Assembly: GCA_947652115.1 (NCBI GenBank)
Contig: OX393569.1
Location: 1,803,315 to 1,867,314 of the forward strand
DNA: 64,000 nucleotides
DNA from: Blastomussa wellsi
Lineage: Eukaryota; Cnidaria; Anthozoa; Scleractinia; Plerogyridae
Reading direction: 5' to 3'
A program made the position numbers and the translations under genes. The notes beneath the pieces are model-generated. The model ran no database searches and was not told the DNA's origin. It was given only the letters and a program-made list of their open reading frames with translations. Every line of letters starts with the position of its first letter. The stretch's first letter is position 1. Positions 9,976 to 21,900 of the stretch are shown here, piece after piece.

Positions 9976-12900
9976 AGTCGGTGGGAAGTATAACAATATA
10001 ATTTGGTTTTATCAACTGGGTTGATAATGTCAATTGGCCACCGTAAAGAGATTCAAGAGCTGACGTTTCGAGCGTTAGCCCTTCGTCGGACGTCGCTCCG
10101 ACGAAGGGCTAACGCTCGAAACGTCAGCTCTTGAATCTCTTTACGGTGGCCAATTGACATCAACCCAGTTGATAAAACCAAATTATACGAAATGTTTCGT
10201 TTGACTTTTTTTGCAATTTTGTCTCGCCTCTGCGAGATACAACACCCTTACTGAACAAAAAACATTCGTTAAATTCGAAAAGTCTGACTGACTTTATTCT
10301 GCCTCGTGCAACGCTTGCTGAAACGTAAACATTGCAAGGGAATTCTATGCAAGGCTATTTTTCAGCAATGTCTCCAAGTGTAGCAGTATCTTAAAATTTT
10401 AAAGTTTGTTTGTATCAGTAAACAGTTAAACTGGAAATTGAGATGTGGAGATCTGGAGGCGAGCGTGGCCTAGTGGTCAGGGCGCTGGTGGTGAAAACAC
10501 TGAAAACACGCGTGATATTAATCCTTAATTTTACTCGGCCCCATGCGATTACCCATAGTTATTGATTAGAGGTAATGGAATTGCTAATGACTACTACCAG
10601 AAGTGAAAAATTATGCACTTCTGCTACGACTGTGATCGTGTTACTTCCGTGCTCAGAAAATAAAGCGAGCCCTTGGTTGCCGCTTCTCTGTCAGCGGAGA
10701 GCTTGCGACTCTCCTGGCGTGTGACGCGAAAACACGAATGCGAATCGGGATCGATTGAGGGCCAAGCTGCCTCGCCTCATTCCCTCCTCACTTGTAAAAT
10801 GTAAAACTTTTCCCGTCGCGCGTAGCATTTTCACGAACAAATACCGACTGCTCACTGTCTCGTCACCTTTGCCTTTATTGCGATATGTTTCATTACCCCA
10901 ACTTACAAGAAAGCAAAAGAAAAATAAAATTGGTTGACATTACCTTGCATTCTCGACCCCAGTGGCCGCAGTGCTTTTGGTCAGCACCAAGAATCGCGAC
11001 CTCTGAGAAAAACCAACACCGGAAGTCCGCTATTCACGGACTTCTGTCACTCTGCGCATGCACAAAATCAAATCTGATTGGCTGAAAACTACAAAACGAG
11101 CTCTCTACGCATGCTCACAATATGGTTGCGGCCAGAGGTCTCGATTCCTTGGCGCTGACCAAACGAATCGCGGCCTCTGGGGACAAGAATGTTTACCTTG
11201 GATTTCGGTGAGCCATCTTCGATTTCGTCGTCACTCTTCCGTTTGCCACGTCTTCTGTCAGTACTTCTATCATCTATAAAAAGCAAACACTAAAGATTAG
11301 ATCAATAGGGACAAGCAACTGACCAAAGACAGAGTGCTTGCATTGAAAAACGAGGCTTTGTCAAAAGGGCAATCGGTCCCTCGCATAGTCCCAGGCCCTC
11401 CTCTCCTTTGGCGTCACTGAACGTTTCGGAAGTAACGGGGCATGACGGAAGTATACTGGCTTAACACTGAATATTTGATCACAGGACTTAAACATGAGTA
11501 CAAAAGCTCATCTCCACTTACCAATCTTTGATCTCTTTTCGAAAATGGGAGGTTCTCTTTTTGTGGTCTTTAATCTCCCAGGGCGTGCTTTTGGTGTCCT
11601 ATTTACATTTGTGTCGTTGCGAGTCGATTTGTCCTCTTCTTCTTCTTCGCTTCCTTCCGCTTCCACGCATGCGATGTAAGGGCTCACGGAAACTGAGAAT
11701 CGCTTTTCTGTGGTCGTGGTCCACTCGTGCACATGGCGAGAAGCCAATCTATGAGCACCTGACAGAAAAATCACACGAATGGCATTCATCCGTACTGATA
11801 ACGTTCATGATTCGGCTAACATCAAATCCCTTGAAAATCAGTGTAAACTCCACCTACTGATGGAAATAAATTTCTTTACATTTCCTTCTGAGAATTTAGA
11901 GATACATCAAGGCAATACCTCGTGAATTATTTTCTTCAATTCGGCCAATCTTTCGATCAAATAAAAAAGTACTGAGCGAACAGAAAAATTCGACGAACGA
12001 CTCGCAGTTCTTGTACGATCCTGCAAATAACGCTCCCTAATCTTAATTATATGTTTTAAAAGTTGGATTAAAAGTTGGGCTGGCTAAATAGAATTTTTAT
12101 GTATTTTAAGTTTCAACTGATTTTTCCTCTCAAAATTCTAACTTTATCGTCTGCATAATTTTGTCATTGTGTAATAATATTAATTTAAAATTTATCTATG
12201 TAATAGTACTTATATAAGACCTAACCCTCAGTTTTTCTTCTGTCCCGCCTAGATTAGCTTTTGCTACCCGCGGGGCAGTGTAATTAATGAAATCAAATAT
12301 TCATAATAAAGTTTTTGTTGTTGTTGTTTTCATTTTTTATACCACTATAGTTTGAGGGGAATAAGATCCATCCGATCACATCACACTGCTTGGGATATGT
12401 GGAGAACCTCTTCCGTGGTCAGCCAGCCTTAGCCACGTACCACCCCCTCCCTACCCACTGATTGGAATGAAAGGTCCAATGGCTGATAATCCCCGCAAAG
12501 CAGCCAAGAGTTCCCACGCGAAGGCACCCATCACACTGAGTAGGTCAGTGAAAAGGAAGAAGGGGGACGAACTAGCTAAACATCACTGAAAATACCCCAC
12601 CATAGACATCTATTAATGATATCCGGGAACGTAGGATTCTGAGCCTGGCAAGAGCTTGGAACTGCTGACCACTAAGACAGCTGGCTGCACACCTGATATT
12701 GGCTGGGCTCGATTACCAGCCGCTGTTCAAGAACCGCGCTCCTGAAGGAAAGAAGACCGGACTCGAGAGGGCGGCGGAAAGCCTAGATATTGGTTAACTC
12801 GGTTAAAATACAGCCTCATTTAACTTGTAACACTTGATTAATGGCCCTTTACCTGGTACATTTTCGCATTTGTCGAGTGCCTGCTTCTTCGGCTCATCGT

Positions 12901-15900
12901 CCGACCCATCGTTGTTTAACTTGCCCGAGGAATCGTTTTGAGATTCATGACTTTCCAAAGCTTCATCTGCCATTTCGTCATCATCTTCGCTATCGCTATC
13001 GCACTCACTTTCGTTTGTATTTACACCTGCATCACACAACTGGTTCTCCTCGTCTTTTTCTCCTTCCTCCTCCTCCTCCTCCTCCTCTTCTTCTTCGTCC
13101 GTAACCGAATCTTCTTCACTTTCAAGCTCCTCGTCTCTGAAAACGAAGAAAATAATCAACTGCTCAATCGGAATTACCATTTCTGCGCATTTTAAGATTG
13201 CTGCCGATGAATTGAATTGCCAAAAATCCAACATAACCAGCTAAAGATTTGAGAATAGGATTTGAGCAGAAAGCCAAAAGAATTGGAGCCAAAGGAATAA
13301 ATAAATTGAAGCTACTTTTTGTCTGTTTCAAATTATAAATAATCAAAAAGGTTTATATATAAGGCGCGATGACTCGAATGAGATGGCACCGAATAAGCCT
13401 GCATCGAAATCGATTACGGACCCAAGTAAACGGTGTAAGATTAAACTAAATTTTGTCCTTTACATGATGACCTCTTATTGCGTAAGCCCGGGAGAGATCT
13501 GGGGAGGGTTGGAATACGTGGAGTGGGCTGGGACGAGACGCGAAATCAAAATTTGGCACTGTCGCCTTAGCTCTTGTCAGTTATTTCGTGCAGAAAAATT
13601 GACCACTTACTCAGATTTCCCGTAAGCCGCCCTTATGTCATCTGTCTGCTCATTATCGTTCGCATTCTCGTTCTCTTCTTCGTTATCATCACTCTCGTCT
13701 TCAGATTCAGAATCGCTATCAACAGATATACCTCCTTCTCTTTCGATGTCCTCCACTAAAGGCTTCACATCATCGCCCGTGTATTCAAGCCCCACATTAA
13801 TGGCGCCAAAGTTCTGTTTTACATGTAGATTTATATTATTTGACGTCTGAGCTAAATGTTCGGTATTTTCAGAAATTGCATCCTTCGCACCTGGACTGCA
13901 CTCCTTCGTTGAGTCGTTTTGAGAGCTGTTCTTGTTGCTCGTATTTCCACTTGTCTCCTGTTTGGAGTCTTTTACAAAGTTACTTTCCTCGTTAACTGAG
14001 TGGCTGTTGTTTTCAAGCGATGCCTTGTCGTCAACATTGCCATTTTCCTTCACTTTCTCTTCATTAGATATTTTTAACTTTTCTTCAGCCGCTTCGGGTT
14101 TTGTTTCTTTAACAAAACTTTCCTCAAGCGGAGGAATCCGGGACGGTTTGTTTGTTTTTTCGCCAGTTTCGTCTGTATTTGATTCTCCTTCCTGTAAAAG
14201 AGCAAATCACGACTTCACGAAACTCCAATAATAAAATCGCGTAGATCGTAATATAAACTTGCGCTTAAACCCGGTTGTCGTAGCATGAAGCGGCTAGGGG
14301 GAATTGTAGCTAATCCCTCGGCATTTTTCCGGGATCTCCCAACAATTCACGGGTGCTTAGGACCAGGTTGTCCCGCAAGCTTGTCCAGGATTAAAGGTAA
14401 ATCAAGTTATAATTTCTCTTGCGTAAACTATTTTTCCACTGCTAAAAATATACAGAAAGATTGTCAGAAAACTGGTATCAAAATTCACACTTATCCTGGG
14501 TAACCGGGAATTTTATCTTTATCTTTCGTTGAACACATCCAATCTTGGCGGAAAGAAGCGCTATAACAGCGACGCGTCCTGCCTAAAAACACAACTCAAT
14601 TACACCCTTAATCATAACCATTACAATTTCCTCACAACTGATTGGTGCATAAACTGCTGTATTTTGCATTAATTAATCTGCAAAGTTGTAATCGGACAGT
14701 GTAATCGGACAGTTGGCTGTAATCGGAAACCTGTAAGCGGACAGTTACATAAGCCAATCATTTTAATTCCTGTCAGCTACATCCACCAACTACCACTTTG
14801 ACTACAATCACTATAGAAACAAAAACTTACCCCTCACAGCTGGGGCTTTTCCAAAATGACTCAAGCTATTCTCTGTACATTTTTCGGAAATTGTAATTAT
14901 CATATTTTAAGAATTGCTATTAAAAGCTTTTTTCAAGGAAAACTTTTTGTTTTTCGGACATTGTAATGGTTATGATTAATTGATAACAGGACATAGTGTC
15001 GTCCAATTCTGTCTGTAATCATACTAGTGATTAACAAATCGGACTCCCGCTTCGCGGTCGTCCGATTTTGATAACCACTTGTATGATTACAGGCCGAATT
15101 GGAGTCCACTCAGTCCAATTACCATTATGAATTCGCTCATTGAATGCGAGCTCACTATTTGACCCGGTGACCGCTGACTCGTGCCCAGTCGTCTCCTATG
15201 AGAAAACGCAAGAGGCCCAGGGAATCATGGGAAGGAAGAGACGACGGAGGAAGAGTCAGCGGTGACCGCATGAATCCGTTCACGCCCACCAGAGTCGTTC
15301 ATTGTTGTTTTGTTTGTTTTTGTGAATTTTTTTTCTTTTTCTCTCCTCTGTTACAGTGTGACCTCAATAAACTTGAATATTACTCTACCTTGGACGGAGG
15401 TGCCACGAAATATGGCAGCTTTCCTCGTTGAAAATCGTTCAATATCATTTTACCAACAGTGTTTACGTCCGCTTCACCACCCTGAGGGAAAAAGGTTTGG
15501 ATACATCTCGTTTAATATCACAAAGAATACACACTTGGACAAGGCCGCATGACCAGAAAGATGGCTTCGTCGTTTGGCCAACAGTTTTGAACAAAAGGTC
15601 ACGATAACTTCGTCGGTTAAACAGAGATAATAGCTCCAAAATAGCAATTTTAGGTAAAACATGGGGTATCTTAAGGTTATTGTTTTATCCTTTTGGCGAT
15701 ATATTTCCTGTTTTGTTTTGCCAGCCGTTTACGCACTACCCTACGCACTACCCTATCTCGCGGAACATACCAACATAGCCCATATATGGAAGTAGCCCAT
15801 CCCCTCCTCTCCCCCCCCCCCCGGAGGGGGCTGTAATTCGCAACTTTCAGAGAGATGGTCCGCAAAACCTTCAACATTGGGTTCAAATGTCGGAAACCAG

Positions 15901-18900
15901 AAAGCGAAATATGCGAATGTTAATTTCAAACTGGCAAATTGTGGTCTCTAGTGACGTGGATTGACTGTATAATGAACAGGTTATATGGAATAATAAATAA
16001 CGCCACGTTATATACCTTGAGTAGTTTACCAGTCCTCTGAGCCACTTGTTCCAAAAAGTCTGTCGGGTCGTTCCATGAAGTTACCTTGTAAGTCTTACCA
16101 ATGTATTCTTGCTTGACGCGTTCCAGGACAGCGGGTATATGACACGCTGCGTCCTTGACATTCTCAACACGAACCTTGAAGAAGACGACCAAAATAAAAT
16201 AGAGACACATACGGCATAAAATTAAAGCAGATTAAAGAAAAGCCGAGAAGGACATAAAACCATGCTGTAATACGGAATAAAGTAAAACGGGTACAACCTC
16301 GTTCCCAGGGTCTCTCCCCACGGCCACTAAGACATTGTTGCCGCACTAATTTTCTTGCTAAGTCCAACAAACCATTAAGATTTGACTAAAAGGTAATTCT
16401 GCTATTATGGAGCAATTTTGGCCTAAGTGATGTTTGCAAAGATTTTTGGAATGAAGTAGCGGAGCTGGGACATTCGAGGTGTTTAGCCACTTCTTAATGA
16501 ATAAGACTGCTTTCAATAACAAGAACTGACATGAAATGATAGTTTACCAAGGTAGATAACACCAAAGAGGAAAAATGGCAAAGATTTTAACTGACAAACA
16601 TGCACAATTTAGGCTCAACTTTTCGTTAACATCAACAGAACACCTTAACACCAATGTTGTCTTTACATACAGTCAGGCTGTTTTGCAGGTTATATTATAC
16701 CCCATTACATTTCAAGTCTGAAGCGATTAGCCTGAGAATTGCACTCAGGTTCTCTCTACGCCATCTCAGAAGCAAAAATGATGCGGTTATGATCTCAGAT
16801 AATAATAGAAAGCAACGTTTTAAAATTCCTTATAAACTAAACGCACTTACCACGCCCTTGAGTATGATATCCGTTTCTGAATCACTACTGGGATACACCA
16901 CTCCAGGGCAATCAATTAAATAAATTCGCCTCATCAGAGTTACGTACTGCCACACCTGCAAACACAAAGTCTATACTGTCTTATCACTGACAGAATTTTA
17001 CCAGTTTCAACACACGTCACAACAAATTGATCTAGTCATCTGGCAAATAACACAACTTGTAATGTTGGGGCTAGAGGGACCGGGGTATTACCGAGGTATT
17101 TCGGAATTTTACAGTATTCCAAGCTAACAAGTGTTAACGTGGGCTTCTGACCTCCACAGTTCACGTTAGCTGTTTCTTGTGTGAAGATCCACAGGGAATA
17201 AGAACGACGCTACTTTGTGTACTTTCACTGTTTTTCACATAAACTCAAACTCTCACAAACAAGGGAAGTTTTCTAACCTTTGTTTCCCCAGCGATTGGTG
17301 CTACGTTGCAAACCTTTTTAGCTCTGAGAGTATTGATGATTGAACTCTTGCCAACATTAGGGTAACCAATGACACCAACACTGAAAGAATCACAGTCAGA
17401 AAAAAAAAACCTCTTTATAATATCACTTCAAAACAACGTCAGCTGGGACTCGGATATAGTGCTGATACGTGACATTAATACTGATACAGTGACATTAATA
17501 CTGATACGTGACATTAATACTGATACAGTGACATTAATACTGATACAGTGACATTAATACTGATACAGTGACATTAAAAGAAACGCATAAGGAACATTTG
17601 GGAGAATTACTATTTCAAGAGAGAATGAAAAAGCAAAAAAATATGGCTACTTAGTGATAAATAAAATGGAACTGAAATATGATTTCTGATGATGCAGTGT
17701 AAAACCACCCTGAACCACCCCCTCTTTAACTGAAAAGGTCACTCCCAGAACAAAAGAACATATTCTACATGTACATTTTAGGGCGCGTTCGTTTGGGATT
17801 AATCCGGAATAAGAATAATTGGAATAATGCGAGTAAGCGTTTGTTTGGGAGCTATTCTCATTTTGAAATACCTGGATTTCCATTCCGCTAGGAGCAGAAT
17901 AGCCGGAATATGTTCTTATTCCGGAATATCCCAAATGAACACACCCTTAGTCTTCAAGAATTTTATTTGCAACACAACAAAATTGAAAATCAACCTAAAA
18001 AGGGCAACTTACCTTATTTGCTTCTTGTCCACATGAAGCTATGCAGGATGAAAGACAAGGGAAAGAAAAAACAAGAGATAGAACATGCACAAGTCAAATT
18101 GATGAGTCAATGTTAAGTGTCCTTATGCTTATACTGTGGTATTATTTTTGATCGTGCCCAGCATAAGCATACATAAATACAAGACACTGTTTACCATACA
18201 GTTCCAGAAGTAACGTGCCTTGTAACTTTCATATTTTAGCAGCCTATTTCTATCACTAATTTTGGAGGATCATGCTACAGGAAATGTAAAATAATAATCC
18301 CATTAAACCTAGTGAAATCATGATAATTTTGGAAACATAAAGCAGAGGTACTTACTAACTTAACTTATTAGGTGTTTTGGTCTTGAATAAAAATTTGAAG
18401 GCTCACGGTCCATTGTAGCAAAGAGACAGTTATATACAGAGGGGAGTGGGGAGGGAGCATGGCTACTTCCAGGATTGACTAACAATGACAAAACTGCATC
18501 ACTCCTATCAAGCACTGAAGAGAGTTGGGGGAAGGGATGAATTGTCACTTTTGAAACTTAATGGCACCACTCTTCCCAGTTGAAAGCAAATGAAGTATAC
18601 GCTGTACCTTTGCAAATTGTCTGAGTAAGTTGATCAGAGCTCCTTTACCAAATGGGTTTGTAACACTTGCATGGAAGGCGAGGGTTGGATACTCTGCTGA
18701 GAGAACTGTGACCCACCTTTGCTGTAGAGTAGAGATCAGTGCTCAGGTTAAACCCCATGTGCAATAAAGCTTAAGCATGCTTAACAGCTTAACACAATGA
18801 AATAGAAATTAAAGGGGCACAGTCAACATGAACAAAGTCAACTTTGGCAGTGTATAAAATTGCCTTCAAATCAAAGGAAATATTGAAATAGTAGTTTAGT

Positions 18901-21900
18901 AAAGTAGAAAAACACCAATGATGCACCAATAAACTAGGAAGAATCAAGGATGGCTTTGAATGAGGAAGATTGAGAAGGATTGTGATTCACAAATTTGAAA
19001 AATTTAGGCTAAACTTTTCAAACTGTGTCATCCGTGACCGAGCTCCTTTAAGGAGTTCAGTTTCCTGTCAGTGAACATACTTGAAAGACTACACGTTAGT
19101 AACTTAATTTTGAAAAAAAACGTAATGTGATATTGGTGTCAACACCATGTTGCCTGATGTAGGAGAGGGAGAAGTAGATGGAGGTCGATGAGGTAGTGAA
19201 CACAGAGGAGGAGGATGATAATGATTTTGAAAACGACAACAACAACAATTGTCACATGTTTCTGCTCCTGTTTGATTTGTGAACAATCATTAATGTCAAA
19301 ATTTATCATTGTGTAGGGAAGTGCTGGCCCTGTTGCAGTTTCCAAAGTCTGGCTCAGATGCTAGCTTGTTCTTGGTTTACGAATGTTTGCTTTCAATATA
19401 ATTACAGTAGATGGTAAATATGGCAAATTCTTACCGTTACCCAGGTTGGTACAAGGTCACACTTATTGAGAACAAAAAGCAGATGTTTGTGTTGCTTCTC
19501 TTTCTTCATAAAAGATTCAATATGACTGGAGCGTGTTCCCATTGGATCACGAGCATCTAACACCTAGGATCAAAACCAGATGATAGTGATAATGATGATG
19601 CTAAATGATGATGATGACGACAACAACAATGACAACAATGATGATGATGATGATAGGTTAATAAAAATCAGTTATTACAGTGCAGATTGACAGGCATTGT
19701 ATACATAATTTTATTTACATTCAATTGTAAAATGAACTGTTAGCAGGTTTTTCTGTCCATCCTCGGCTACTGAATACACCTGTCAAATAGCTGTAAAATA
19801 GCTATAACAAACAGTGGACTAGCACTAGACAACTTCAATCTACAATGAGAGTCAAATGGTACAGCGTTTTACCAAAAAACCTTTACAATTAGATTTCAGT
19901 ACTGCTGCTTTATTGATAAAGTTTCATACCTGTATTACAACATCAGAAGAATCTATGACCTAAAGGTAAAACAATAAACATGAATTAAATCTGTACTGCG
20001 ACAGATCACAGAGATCTTGCAGATGCATTATACAAAGCCTAGCATTTCTGAAAGGGCCTTAAACTGATCTTGATAACTAGGGCCATATTTTGGACTGGTG
20101 GCACGCAACTTAACAACCTTATGAGAAGTAATAACATCAACATACCAATGGCTATCATACCTTGTACAGTTCATTCCAAATTCTCTTTGATTGACCTTTT
20201 GTAAACAGCGATTCTTTTGCTTCCACTCTGCAAGAAACATTTGATAATTTAGTGACCAATAATACGATCATGTGCAAATGCATGTAGACAATAGTGGATA
20301 TAGGGGAGGGGTACAGGGGATACATATCCCCCCTTCCCTGAGATGACCTGTGGCTCTCTAATATAACTAGTATCCTGCAAAAATATATCTGTTTGTTTTC
20401 ATCATTCCTTAGTGGTGCACCCCTCCTAAGGAAAATCCTGGAACCACAACCCCCTATATTACTTACTTAGGTTTTTTAATAAGTTAACTTACTTTTCACC
20501 ATCATCTTCCCTCACAAGATTTGTGTCTTTTTCTTCATCATACACTTCTGCAAGGTTATAATTTTTTTTCAAACACATTTATAAATAAAATCCTAAAATT
20601 GCTCATAACAGATGGTATAATAGATGTTGCAGGACAAACCTGTTTTCAGGTTAAATTTGTTTCTAACTTAGGTTAATTTTCTTCATACCCAATAAATATA
20701 TTCAAATTGTTGAAAGTAATGAAAAATGTATCATAAGCTGGAAGACAGAGGTCAAGATTTCCCCATACAAACCGACTAAGCTTGGTTAATAAGTTTATTA
20801 TATGGCCAAATGGAAACTTAAATTTTCTTAATGGCACTGCTTTGTTCTCGCTGACGTTTTGTTTGCGAGAGGCGGCGAGCTGAACTTAAGTTTGTAAAAG
20901 TTTGGTCGCATCTAGACAAAAAGGGGGCAATGGCTTCCTGTTTTGTTTGTAACTTTCTGACCTCAAAATGCAACTGGTAAAGATGCCGGTCTAGATGGGA
21001 AAATCTAGACCGTGGTCAATATCGATTTTAGCCAATCAAATTGGTGAATTCTCTATGGGGGGGAGGGAGGGATATTTCCATGAGGGACGGTAATTAAATT
21101 TTTATGGAAGTCAGAATTTATAGGAAACTTTGTTGTGTGATAAAAAATGACTATATTACCTGAAGACAACTGAGCTGCTTCCATAAAACCCTGAAAAGCA
21201 AACAGTTATTACTGCATTTTTTTTTTTCCTTTTATTTCTTTTATTTTCTAATAATTATTTTAACAAATTGGACATGCCCACAGGTAGCTAGCTAATCTAG
21301 GTGGGTCATGTCTTAACTAAAAAGAAAAAGGTAAGTATAGAAGTTAACAGAAATCAGGAAATTAACCAGAGAGAGTACGTATACAAGTTTATAGAAATCA
21401 AAAATCTGGAAGTTAACTAAAAAGAGTAGGTATAGAAACAAAAATACAACAATATTACAATTAAGACTATACTTGTTATTCTGAAAATGCATAAAAACCT
21501 TAAGAAAATTTGACCTTTTGAATAACGTTTCGTATGTCAAGATAGGAGTCTTCAGAAGACAGAATATTGAAAAGTACTCTTTTAATTTTTCTTTTAAAGT
21601 CATGTTTAGAAAGATTCCTTAATGTGAGAGGCATCTCGTTCCAAATTTTTGTTCCAATTCTAGAAAACGAGTTCAGTTGAATAGAGAGCCTAGAGCTTTG
21701 TGTGTAAAAGTTGTGCGAAGCAGAGGATCGGGTATTATAGGGGTGAATATTAGATATGTCTTGAAACAGGTCTCGAATATTTCTAGGTGCATTTCTGTGT
21801 CTAATATCAAACATCAGGTTAGCTGTAAGTTCATAATAAGAAAATTGTAGCGGTAAAATACCGGCATCGGAAAATAGAGGAATTGCATGCTGATTGCGGT

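Noticed and set aside
17458..17577. CRISPR-like regular repeats
   Set aside because: The units are directly adjacent with no spacers; this is a plain tandem repeat in an animal intron.
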